Assembly: GCF_029626235.1 (NCBI RefSeq)
Contig: NZ_JARUBO010000005.1
Location: forward strand, 1,334,501 to 1,398,500
Source: Micromonospora sp. WMMD1120
GTDB lineage: Bacteria > Actinomycetota > Actinomycetes > Mycobacteriales > Micromonosporaceae
Length of the DNA stretch: 64,000 nt
Reading direction: 5' to 3'
Shown here: one piece after another, positions 50,024 through 57,335 of the stretch
Layout of the letters: each line of letters begins with the position of its first letter
How positions within the stretch are numbered: position 1 is the first letter of the stretch
Notes under the pieces: generated by a model
What the model was told of the DNA's origin: nothing
Database searches by the model: none
What the model saw: only the letters and a program-made list of their open reading frames with translations
Translations under genes and position numbers: made by a program

Positions 50024-51307
50024 GTGCACGCCCTGCGGCGCTGGTGGCACGACACCGCGGGCGGCCTCCCCGCCACCTTCTGGTACCTCTGGGCCGGCCT
50101 GCTGATCAACCGGGCCGGCGCGTTCGCCATGCTGTTCCTCTCGCTCTACCTCACCGACGTACGCGGCGCCAGCGAGAGTCTCGCCGGCACCGTGGTCGGC
50201 GCGTACGGTGCCGGCGGAGCGGCCGGGGTGCTGCTCGGCGGGGTGCTCGCCGACCGGTGGGGCCGCCGGGCGACACTGCTCGCCGCACACCTGGCCACCG
50301 TGGGCCTGATGGTGGCGCTCGCCTTCAGCCAGCACCTGCTGCTGATCGCCGTGCTCTCCGCGTTGATCGGAGTGGTCCACTCGATGCCCAGCCCGGCGTT
50401 CGTCGCGGCGATCGTCGACGTGGTGCCGGCCGAGCGCCGCTCCCGGGCGTTCAACCTGCAGTTCTGGGCGTTCAACCTGGGCATGGCGGTCGCCTCGCTG
50501 CTCGCCGGGGTGTTGGCCGAGGCGAGCTTCACCGCCCTGTTCCTGGTGGACGCCGGCGCCACCCTGACCGCCGCCGCCGTCATCGGCTGGAAGGTGCCGG
50601 AGACCCTACGGCTGGCCGCCCGGCCGACCACCACCGCGTCGGGGCCCACCCCGGCGTCGGTGCGGACCCGCCGGCCCGGACTGCACACCGCGCTCACCGA
50701 CCGCACCTTCCTCGTCTTCGTCGGGCTCACCTTCGTGCTGGCCGTGCTCACCATGCAGACGTCGACGATCATGCCGCTGGCCATGCGCGCGGACGGCCTG
50801 GGCCCGTCGGCGTACGGGGTGGTGGTGGCACTGGGTGGGGCGCTCATCGTGGTGGGGCAACTGTTCGTGCCCCGGTTGATCGACAGGCACCGCAAGGACG
50901 TCGTGCTGGCCGTCTCGACAGCGCTGCTCGCGCTCGGTTTCGGGGTGCTCGCCGTCGCCGACGACCTGGCCGTCTACCTCGGCGCCGCAGTGGTCTGGAC
51001 GGTCGGTTCGATGCTCGCCGCCCCGCCCAACGCGCAGATCAACGCCGACCTGGCACCTCCGCTGCTGCGGGCGCGCTACCAGTCGGTCTTCTATCTGACC
51101 TTCCCGGCGGCGGCCTTCGTCGCGCCCACCCTCGGCGGCGTGAGCCTGCAACACCTCGGCGACCGGCACTGGCTGATCGTGGCCGGGCTGGGCCTCCTGG
51201 CCGCGCTCGGGCATCTGCTCGCCGGACCGCCCAGGGAGCGGCACGTCGCCGCGCTCCGCCGGAACGCGACGCCCGTCACGACCACAGAACGGGTGCCGGC
51301 GCCGTAA
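50024..51307 (+). CDS. MFS transporter (drug-efflux type), copy 2
   Basis: A 427-residue twelve-segment MFS protein paralogous to the preceding gene. Motif A is GGVLADRWGRRATLLAAHLA, and VDVVPAERRSRAFNLQFWAF and GALIVVGQLFVPRLIDRHRK are shared landmarks. The central loop (RLAARPTTTASGPTP) is the most diverged part. GTG 50024 follows GTCGGGAGG by 5 bases. A TAGTGT box 40 bases upstream suggests its own promoter in the 70-base gap. The hairpin after it ends the pair. Confidence 0.87.
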   Translation: MHALRRWWHDTAGGLPATFWYLWAGLLINRAGAFAMLFLSLYLTDVRGASESLAGTVVGAYGAGGAAGVLLGGVLADRWGRRATLLAAHLATVGLMVALAFSQHLLLIAVLSALIGVVHSMPSPAFVAAIVDVVPAERRSRAFNLQFWAFNLGMAVASLLAGVLAEASFTALFLVDAGATLTAAAVIGWKVPETLRLAARPTTTASGPTPASVRTRRPGLHTALTDRTFLVFVGLTFVLAVLTMQTSTIMPLAMRADGLGPSAYGVVVALGGALIVVGQLFVPRLIDRHRKDVVLAVSTALLALGFGVLAVADDLAVYLGAAVVWTVGSMLAAPPNAQINADLAPPLLRARYQSVFYLTFPAAAFVAPTLGGVSLQHLGDRHWLIVAGLGLLAALGHLLAGPPRERHVAALRRNATPVTTTERVPAP

Positions 51308-51691
51308 CGGGTGGTCGACCCATAACCAACGCAAAGCGCCCACCACGTCCCCTGAGGTCGTGGTGGGCGCCCGCCGGTGGGGCCGGCGGCGGCGGGCAAC
51401 ACTCACCCCCGTAAGCGTCGCCCGCTCGCGCCGCCGGTCCAAACAGGTGGGAACCGTCCCCCAACGGTTTATCCACCCGTCCCCTCGCACCTCGCCTGGT
51501 GCACGGATCTGATCGATCCGCCGCTCCCCCGAACGTTTCCAAGCGTGGTGCGGTGCAATAAAGCTAGTTCGACCGGATTCTGGATTCAACCCAGAAGGGC
51601 TGTCTCGCCGGTCACAACTGGCGAGTATCCACTGCTCCGACCTCGATCTTTGCCAACAGCCGCGTACCCGTCAGCCATTCCCGCAAACACC
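51308..51691. other. 384-base intergenic region
   Basis: It has a terminator at the left. Then comes a relatively AT-rich stretch with a promoter-like pair (TTTCCA near 51535 and TAAAGC 17 bases later) and two hairpins: TTCTGG/CCAGAA (51578-51596) and CTCGCCGGT/ACTGGCGAG (51604-51625, one G-U, CACA loop). No protein gene is evident; a small RNA is possible. Confidence 0.45.
51336..51370 (+). terminator. Terminator after the MFS pair
   Basis: GCGCCCACCACG and CGTGGTGGGCGC pair perfectly over 12 bp around 11 bases, 28 bases after the stop. Confidence 0.8.
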
Positions 51692-52966
51692 TCAACCGTC
51701 CTCCCGATCGGGTGACTCGGTCCGGAAGAAGTTACTCGGCCGGCCGTCGCGCATCTGTTCCTGGTAAATCAGGTTCAACCGGCGCAGGTCGAAGGTGTGG
51801 AACCACTCATCCCAGGTGATCTCACGAATCCGGCTGCTTTCCCGGTATCCGGGAATGTTGAAGGTCAACACACCCGCCCGGCCGTCCCGCTCGGTGCCGG
51901 CGATGGTGGCCGGCTTCGCCCCGCGCTCCCGGGCCCATCGCTGGATCACCTCGTGATTCGCCGTGATCAGGCTTCGTCCCGGCCGCTCCGGCCGATCCAT
52001 CGTCGACGAGATCACCTGCGAGCTGCGAACCGACCGGCCGGTACCCCGTCCGGTACGAATCCCGCCCGTCGTCGTCCCGCCGGAGGCCGAGCCGGGCGTC
52101 AGACGCCTGGCCGGCGCGCGCTTCGCCGGCGCGGCGCGCTTCGCCGCCGGTCGGGTGGCCGCCTTCTTCGCCGGCGCCTTCTTCGCCGGTGCCTTCCGGG
52201 CCGTCGCCGCCTTCCGGGCCGTCGCCGCCTTCCGGGCCGTCGCCGTCTTCCGGGCCGTCGCCGCCTTCCGGGCCGCGGTGGTCGACGTCGACGCTGCGCT
52301 CCGCGCGGTGGTCGTCCGCTGCGCCGCGGTCGTCTTCCTGGCGGCGGCCGTCTTCTTGGCCGCTGTCGTCCTCTTGGCGGCGGGCGCCTTCTTCGCGGCG
52401 GTCGACGTCTTCGCCGCCGTCGTCTGCTTCGCCGCCGTCTTCTTCGCGGCGGTCGTCTTCCTAGCGGTCGTCTTCTTCGCGGCGGTCGTCTTCTTCGCGG
52501 CGGTAGCCTGCTTCGCGGCGGGCGCCTTCTTCGCCGCTGTCGTCCTCTTCGCCGCCGACGCGCGCGCGGAGGTGGTCTTCCTGGCGGCGGCCGCGCGCTT
52601 CGCGGGTGCGCTCTTGTTCGCCGGCACCGCCTTCGCGCGGCGGGACGCCGGCCTGGCGGCCGACTTCTTGGTGGCCGCGGCACGACCCGCCGAGGCCCTG
52701 GTGCCGGTGGCCCGACCCGACGGGCCGGTGCTGCTCCGACCCGAGCCGGCCCGCATCGAGCGCGCCAACTGTTTCACCAGGTCGGGCTTGCGCAACGCGG
52801 AGATCCCGGTGACTCCGCGCTTGCGCAGTTGCGCGCGGATGTCGTCCACCCGCATCCGGGAGATCTCCGACTCGGAGACCCCGGGCGTACCCGGCGTCTG
52901 GTTTCCGGTCTGTCGCTTGGTCCTGGTCGCAGTCGCGCCGCGACCTGAGCTGTTCCGCTGAGCCAT
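51692..52966 (-). CDS. Rho_N/SAP-like domain, histone-H1-like Lys/Ala/Thr tail and C-terminal conserved domain in one protein
   Basis: A 424-residue, strongly basic protein in three parts. Residues 30-72 (SESEISRMRVDDIRAQLRKR, GVTGISALRKPDLVKQLARS) resemble the Rho N-terminal/SAP fold that binds nucleic acid. Residues 90-300 are a low-complexity tail of KKTTAAKK, ARKAAT and KKAPAKK units like histone H1 and actinobacterial HupS/Lsr2-associated tails. Residues 335-420 (ANHEVIQRWARERGAKPATI, GVLTFNIPGY, ITWDEWFHTFDLRRLNLIYQ) match a small domain found elsewhere as a stand-alone hypothetical protein (DHDxIxxWxExRGGxPA type). It may compact or organise the nucleoid. AAGGAGCGGAGCG precedes the ATG. 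Confidence 0.82.
   Translation of the reverse strand: MAQRNSSGRGATATRTKRQTGNQTPGTPGVSESEISRMRVDDIRAQLRKRGVTGISALRKPDLVKQLARSMRAGSGRSSTGPSGRATGTRASAGRAAATKKSAARPASRRAKAVPANKSAPAKRAAAARKTTSARASAAKRTTAAKKAPAAKQATAAKKTTAAKKTTARKTTAAKKTAAKQTTAAKTSTAAKKAPAAKRTTAAKKTAAARKTTAAQRTTTARSAASTSTTAARKAATARKTATARKAATARKAATARKAPAKKAPAKKAATRPAAKRAAPAKRAPARRLTPGSASGGTTTGGIRTGRGTGRSVRSSQVISSTMDRPERPGRSLITANHEVIQRWARERGAKPATIAGTERDGRAGVLTFNIPGYRESSRIREITWDEWFHTFDLRRLNLIYQEQMRDGRPSNFFRTESPDREDG
52185..52280. repeat. 18-bp tandem repeat within the H1-like tail
   Basis: GCCGCCTTCCGGGCCGTC-type 18-bp units are repeated about five times in the coding sequence. On the minus strand they encode ARKAAT/ARKTAT hexapeptides. 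The DNA is more regular than the protein needs, which indicates recent unit expansion. Confidence 0.8.
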
Positions 52967-53075
52967 GGGACGCTCCGCTCCTTGAACTCCGTCCTCGGCA
53001 CGCGGGGGTCCCTTGCCGCACCGCGCGCCGCGGCATACCCGTCAGGAGCAGTCCGAACCACCGCTCGCCCGCCAT

Positions 53076-53148
53076 GATCGTGCAACTTCCGGGAAGTAGT
53101 GGCCTCGACCCGTGGGGCAGGCCACTACTTCCCGGATCGAGCACGATC
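53076..53148. repeat. Interrupted palindrome D (GATC type)
   Basis: Outer arms GATCGTGC (53076-53083) and GCACGATC (53141-53148) enclose inner arms CCGGGAAGTAGTGGCC (53089-53104) and GGCCACTACTTCCCGG (53120-53135), both perfect. The 5-base segments between outer and inner arms do not pair. The whole folds into a long stem with a 15-base loop. Confidence 0.82.
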
Positions 53149-53153
53149 TTGCG

Positions 53154-53270
53154 GGAGGGAGCGCGGGGCGCGAGGGAGCGCGGGGCGCGAGGGAGCGCGG
53201 GGCGCGAGGGGGCGCGGGGCGCGAGGGAGCGCGGGGCGCGAGGGCGCGGGGCGCGAGGGGGCGCTGGGGC
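53154..53270. repeat. 17-bp GC-rich tandem repeat
   Basis: GCGCGAGGGAGCGCGGG-type units are repeated about six times with small length changes, starting six bases after palindrome D and ending at the YbjN gene stop. Confidence 0.85.
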
Positions 53271-53278
53271 GGGCGCGG

Positions 53279-53794
53279 TCAGGCGGGGTTGGAGGCGGTG
53301 CCGGAGGGCTCGAAGAGGTGGGCGAACGCGGCCAGGTTGGCCGTCGACTCACCCCGCTTGACGCGCCACTCGTACTCGCGCCGGATCGAACTGCCGAAGC
53401 CGATCTCCAGCATCGTGTCGAACGACTCGTCGGCGTACGTGAGCACGGCGCCGAGCAGCCTGTCCAACTCGTCGGCGTCCACGCCGGCCGGGTTGACCCG
53501 CCCGGTCAGGTAGACGTCACCGACCGCGTCGGTGGAGAACGAGACGCCGTACATCCGGGCGTTGCGCTGCAACAGCCAGGCCCACAGCTCCTCACGGCGC
53601 TCGTCCGGCTGGCGCATCACGAACGCCTCGATCCGCAGCGCGTGGTCGCCGACGATCAGGTTGCAGATCGTCTTGAGCTTGTGGGTGCCCGGCAGCGTCA
53701 CCGCGTACGAGTCGGGGCCGGTCGACTCCCAGGCCAGGTCCCGCTCGGCGCAGACCGACTCGATCAGGGTCGCGAGATCGCTCTTCGGGCTCAT
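53279..53794 (-). CDS. YbjN-domain protein (Rv0487-like)
   Basis: A 171-residue cytoplasmic protein. MSPKSDLATLIESVCAERDL begins a type III secretion-chaperone-like alpha/beta fold known as YbjN: YAVTLPGTHKLKTICNLIVG, RIEAFVMRQPDERREELWAW, GVSFSTDAVGDVYLTGRVNP and RLLGAVLTYADESFDTMLEI. Function is unknown; the family often follows mshA in actinobacteria. ATG 53794 has TAGAGT 7 bases upstream and no ribosome site. The longer frame upstream is not coding-like. Confidence 0.85.
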   Translation of the reverse strand: MSPKSDLATLIESVCAERDLAWESTGPDSYAVTLPGTHKLKTICNLIVGDHALRIEAFVMRQPDERREELWAWLLQRNARMYGVSFSTDAVGDVYLTGRVNPAGVDADELDRLLGAVLTYADESFDTMLEIGFGSSIRREYEWRVKRGESTANLAAFAHLFEPSGTASNPA

Positions 53795-53801
53795 CGGGCC
53801 C

Positions 53802-53807
53802 ACTCTA
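53802..53807 (-). promoter_or_regulatory. Leaderless-type -10 box of the YbjN gene
   Basis: TAGAGT on the minus strand ends 7 bases before the ATG at 53794. Confidence 0.5.
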
Positions 53808-53874
53808 CGACCGACCCGACCGGCGCACCTTCCGAGCGACACGCTCCGCTCGGCAGGAGAGCGACGCTCTCGGG

Positions 53875-55239
53875 TCACCAGGAGCAGGAGAGCGCCGGGT
53901 CGCAGGCGAGGTCGGCCGCGAGCCGGGCGCGGTGCGCGGCGATCGCCTCGCCGTAGACGCCGAGCAGACCTGTGACGGTACGGTCCCAGGAGAAGTGCCG
54001 GGCGTGCTGCTCGGCGCCCCGGGCCAGCACCGCCCGCAGGGCCCGGTTGGGCAGCAGGCGGGCCAGCGTGCGGGCCCAGTCGACCGGGTCGTGCCCGTTG
54101 ATCAGGATGCCGCTGACCTGGTCGCGTACCGCGGTGACCAGTCCGCCGACGGCGGCCGCCAGGACCGGCGTACCGCAGGCCTGTGCCTCCAGGGCGACCA
54201 GGCCGAACGACTCGTTGTGGGACGGCACCGCGACCAGGTCGGCCGCCCGGTACAGGGCCGGCAGGTCGTCACCGGTGAGCGGCGGCAGGAAGCGTACGCC
54301 GTCGGCGACCCCGGAGTTGGCCGCCAGCTCGATCAGCGCGGTCGGCCGGTCCAACCCGCTGCCGCTGGGCCCACCACAGATCACCACTGTCAGCCGCTCG
54401 GACAGCGCCGGGTCGCGCTCCCGCAGCGCGGCGACCGCGCGGATCAGCACGTCCGGCGCCTTGAGTGGCTGGATCCGGCCGACGAAGGCGACAACGTACC
54501 CGTCGACCGGAAGCCCCAGCCGGCGACGGGCCTGGCGGGCGGCCGCGAACCGGTCACCCGACGCGGGCCGGAACCGGGCCAGATCGACGCCCGGCTGGAC
54601 GACGGACACCCGGCTCGGGTCGGCGTCGTACCTGTGGATGAGGTCGCTGGCCTCGAACCGGGTGTTGGCGACCAGCCGGTCGGCCTCGGCGACCACCTGC
54701 TCCTCGCCGATCACCCGGGCCTTGGGCTCCGGCCGGTCGCCGGCGGCGAGCTGGGAGTTCTTGACCTTGGCCAGGGTGTGCGCGGTGTGCACCAGCGGCA
54801 CGCCCCACCGTTCCTTCGCCAACCAGCCCACCTGGCCGGAGAGCCAGTAGTGCGAGTGGATGAGGTCGTAGTGCCCGGGCGGGCGGGACGCCTCGGCGCG
54901 CAGCACCCCGGCGGTGAAGGCGCAGAGCTGGCCGGGCAGCTCCTCCTTGGTGAGGCCCTCCAGCGGGCCGGAGGTGATGTGCCGGACCTGCACGCCGGGG
55001 GCCATCTCCACCACCGGGGGCAGGTCGCCGGAGGTGGCCCGGGTGAAGATCTCCACCTCCACGTCGGCCTCGGCCAGTCGCCGGGCGACCTCGAGGATGT
55101 AGACGTTCATCCCGCCGGCGTCGCCCGTGCCGGGCTGGTGCAGCGGGGAGGTGTGCACCGACAGGGTGGCGATGCGGCGGGGTCGAGGCCACGGTCGGGC
55201 ACCCCGCTGACGCCCGACACCGGTGTGCATGTCCGCCAC
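53875..55239 (-). CDS. mshA: D-inositol-3-phosphate glycosyltransferase (first step of mycothiol synthesis)
   Basis: A 454-residue GT-B (GT4) enzyme that transfers GlcNAc from UDP-GlcNAc to inositol-3-phosphate. MshA motifs are [92 protein letters not shown] and the sugar-nucleotide site [23 protein letters not shown] 55239 has GAAGGAGCG 7 bases upstream. It is the basis for the mycothiol-dependent proteins in this window. YbjN follows 80 bases later on the same strand. Confidence 0.95.
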   Translation of the reverse strand: MADMHTGVGRQRGARPWPRPRRIATLSVHTSPLHQPGTGDAGGMNVYILEVARRLAEADVEVEIFTRATSGDLPPVVEMAPGVQVRHITSGPLEGLTKEELPGQLCAFTAGVLRAEASRPPGHYDLIHSHYWLSGQVGWLAKERWGVPLVHTAHTLAKVKNSQLAAGDRPEPKARVIGEEQVVAEADRLVANTRFEASDLIHRYDADPSRVSVVQPGVDLARFRPASGDRFAAARQARRRLGLPVDGYVVAFVGRIQPLKAPDVLIRAVAALRERDPALSERLTVVICGGPSGSGLDRPTALIELAANSGVADGVRFLPPLTGDDLPALYRAADLVAVPSHNESFGLVALEAQACGTPVLAAAVGGLVTAVRDQVSGILINGHDPVDWARTLARLLPNRALRAVLARGAEQHARHFSWDRTVTGLLGVYGEAIAAHRARLAADLACDPALSCSW

Positions 55240-55443
55240 ATCCGCTCCTTCGTCACGGTTGATGCCGTTCGCACGACCGGCGCTTCTCGGTCAACCTGTA
55301 CGCCGGACCTCATCTTCCCCATCGGCCTACGGAAATACCCCGGCGCGGCTCCCCAGGGTGACGGACCTCATTGCCGTACCCCCGGGCGTGGCCGCCGCAC
55401 GCCCGGTCGAAGGGGGTCGGACGGCCGAGGGGAGAATGTCGGA

Positions 55444-56211
55444 ATGACAGCAGTCGCCATCGTCACCGGAGCGTCCAGCGGGATCGGCGCGGCCACCGCC
55501 CGCCGACTGGCCGCCGAGGGCTTCCACGTCCTCGCCGCCGCCCGCCGCGCCGAACGGCTCGCCGACCTGGTCGCCGAGATCGCCGCCGCCGGCGGGCGGG
55601 CCACCGCGGTGACCTGCGACGTCACCTCCGACGAGTCGGTGGCCGGGCTGGCCGAGGCCGCCGCCCGGGCGCCCGGGCCGGTCACAGTGCTGGTCAACAA
55701 CGCCGGCGGAGCGCGCGGGCTGGACCCGGTGGAGACCGGCTCGGTCACCGACTGGCAGTGGATGTACGACGTCAACGTGCTCGGCACCCTGCGGGTCACC
55801 CAGGCGCTGCTGCCGGCGCTGGAGGCGTCCGGCTCGGGCACGATAGTGGTGGTCTCCTCCACCGCCGGCCAGGTCGTCTACGAGGGTGGTGGCGGCTACG
55901 CCGCCGCGAAGCACGCGCAGACCGCCATCGCCGGCACACTCCGCCTGGAGCTGTGCGGCCGACCGCTGCGGGTGATCGAGATCGACCCGGGGATGGTGAA
56001 GACCGACGAGTTCGGGTTGGTCCGCTTCGACGGCGACGCCGAGCGGGCCGCCGCCGTCTACGCCGGAGTGCCGGATCCGCTGGTGGCGGAGGACGTCGCC
56101 GACTGCGTCGTCTGGTGCGCCACCCGCCCGGAGCACGTGAACGTGGACCGGCTGGTGGTCCGACCCCGGGCGCAGGCCGCCCAGCACAAGGTGTACCGCG
56201 TCGGCAACTGA
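55444..56211 (+). CDS. Short-chain dehydrogenase/reductase
   Basis: A 255-residue NAD(P)-dependent oxidoreductase. The cofactor motif is VAIVTGASSGIGAATARRLA. LVNNAGGARGLDP, VVVSSTAGQVVYEGGGGYAA and the catalytic YAAAKHAQ follow, with Ser in VVSSTAG. The C-terminal AQHKVYRVGN is distinctive. It resembles the Rv0484c product that lies near mshA and murB in mycobacteria (from memory). The substrate is unknown. GGGGAG lies about 9 bases before the ATG. It is divergent from mshA. Confidence 0.88.
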   Translation: MTAVAIVTGASSGIGAATARRLAAEGFHVLAAARRAERLADLVAEIAAAGGRATAVTCDVTSDESVAGLAEAAARAPGPVTVLVNNAGGARGLDPVETGSVTDWQWMYDVNVLGTLRVTQALLPALEASGSGTIVVVSSTAGQVVYEGGGGYAAAKHAQTAIAGTLRLELCGRPLRVIEIDPGMVKTDEFGLVRFDGDAERAAAVYAGVPDPLVAEDVADCVVWCATRPEHVNVDRLVVRPRAQAAQHKVYRVGN

Positions 56212-56337
56212 GTCCAGGGGTCGGCACGGCCGAGGGGTCGGTGCGAGCGGCCGACGGGTCGACGGGGGCGGCTGAAGGGTCGATGGGGGCGGCTGAGGGG
56301 TCGATGGGCGGCGGCTGAGGGGTCGATGGGGGGCGGC
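56212..56337. repeat. Degenerate 21-22-bp tandem repeat
   Basis: About six imperfect copies of GGGGTCGATGGGGGCGGCTGA-like units fill the gap between the SDR and methyltransferase genes. The last copy overlaps the methyltransferase ribosome site. Confidence 0.75.
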
Positions 56338-57126
56338 ATGAGTGGCGCGGCACGGCACCGGCCGCTCGGCGTGGTCACCCGGGGCACGACCAACCCGAAC
56401 CGGCTGCGTCGGGTGGACAACTGGATCGTCGCCACCTGTGCCGACCGGCTGCTGGCGGCGGCCGACCCCCTGGTCGTCGACCTCGGCTACGGCGCCACCC
56501 CGGTGACCGCAGTGGAACTGCGGGCTCGACTCGCGGCCGGGGTCCGTCCGGACGTACGCCTGGTCGGCCTGGAGATCGACCCGGCCCGGGTGGCCGCCGC
56601 GGCGTCGGCCGCCGACCCGCCCCGGCTGACATTCGCCCGAGGTGGGTTCGAGTTGGCCGGGCTCCGGCCGGTGCTGGTCCGCGCGTTCAACGTCCTCCGA
56701 CAGTACGACGAGAGCCAGGTGCCGGACGCCTGGCGGACCATCACCGCAGCCCTCGCACCCGGCGGGGCGCTCGTCGAGGGCACGTGCGACGAGTTGGGGC
56801 GCCTGGCCAGTTGGCTGCTGATCGACGCGGACGGTCCTCGGACACTGACTCTCGCGGCGAAGCTCACCACCCTGAGCAGCCCCGCCGAGTTGGCCGAGCG
56901 CCTGCCGAAGGCCCTGATCCACCGCAACGTCCCCGGTGAGCCGGTGTACGCGCTGATCCGCGCTCTGGACGACGCCTGGCAGGCCGCCGCCCCCTACGCC
57001 ACCTTCGGCCCCCGGCAGCGCTGGGTCCAGGCGGTGACCCGCCTACGGCAGACAGGCTGGCCCGTCCTGCACAACCGAACCCGCTGGCGCCAGGGCGAAC
57101 TAACCCTCCCCTGGCCCCTCCCCTAA
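56338..57126 (+). CDS. Class I SAM-dependent methyltransferase-like protein
   Basis: A 262-residue protein. RHRPLGVVTRGTTNPNRLRR and VDNWIVATCADRLLAAADPL begin it. The SAM-binding motif I is LVVDLGYGATPVTAVELRAR and LVGLEIDPARVAAA is motif II. A C-terminal helical part (TFGPRQRWVQAVTRLRQTGW) is specific to an actinobacterial subgroup. The GYGATP loop departs from GxGxG, so activity is likely but not certain. ATG 56338 follows GGGGGGCGG; the ATG at 56326 is also in frame. It overlaps the end of the repeat tract. Confidence 0.78.
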   Translation: MSGAARHRPLGVVTRGTTNPNRLRRVDNWIVATCADRLLAAADPLVVDLGYGATPVTAVELRARLAAGVRPDVRLVGLEIDPARVAAAASAADPPRLTFARGGFELAGLRPVLVRAFNVLRQYDESQVPDAWRTITAALAPGGALVEGTCDELGRLASWLLIDADGPRTLTLAAKLTTLSSPAELAERLPKALIHRNVPGEPVYALIRALDDAWQAAAPYATFGPRQRWVQAVTRLRQTGWPVLHNRTRWRQGELTLPWPLP

Positions 57127-57146
57127 CCCCAGCCCTCGGCCCCGCG

Positions 57147-57226
57147 CCCCTGGCCCTGGCCCTGGCCCTGGCCCTGGCCCACGCCCACGCCCACGCCCAC
57201 GCCCACGCCCACGCCCACGCCCACGC
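57147..57226. repeat. CCCTGG and CCCACG hexamer tracts
   Basis: About five CCCTGG units are followed directly by about eight CCCACG units, ending at palindrome E. Confidence 0.88.
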
Positions 57227-57298
57227 GATCTTGCACTTTCGGTTGGCGATTTGTCACTTCTGGTGCCGTTATGTAACCGCAGAAAGTGCAAGATCGCG
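57224..57298. repeat. Interrupted palindrome E (GATC type)
   Basis: CGCGATCTTGCACTTTC (57224-57240) and its exact complement (57282-57298) enclose a 41-base spacer. The arms share CGATCTTGCACTT with palindrome C. A GGGGC-rich tract (57300-57335) follows and ends at the murB stop. Confidence 0.85.
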
Positions 57299-57335
57299 CA
57301 GGGCGGGGGGCGGGGCGGGGCGGGGCGGGGCGGGG

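Larger units (their letters stand above)
52967..53278. other. 312-base intergenic region
   Basis: It contains palindrome D and the 17-bp GC tract. The first 100 bases carry the ribosome site and presumably the promoter of the H1-like gene. No gene is present. Confidence 0.6.

Noticed and set aside
52185..52280. CRISPR-like or regulatory repeats
   Set aside because: They are coding repeats in phase with the H1-like protein.
53099..53956. Plus-strand frames through the 17-bp repeats
   Set aside because: The translation is simple Arg/Gly/Ala repeats and then antisense of the YbjN gene.
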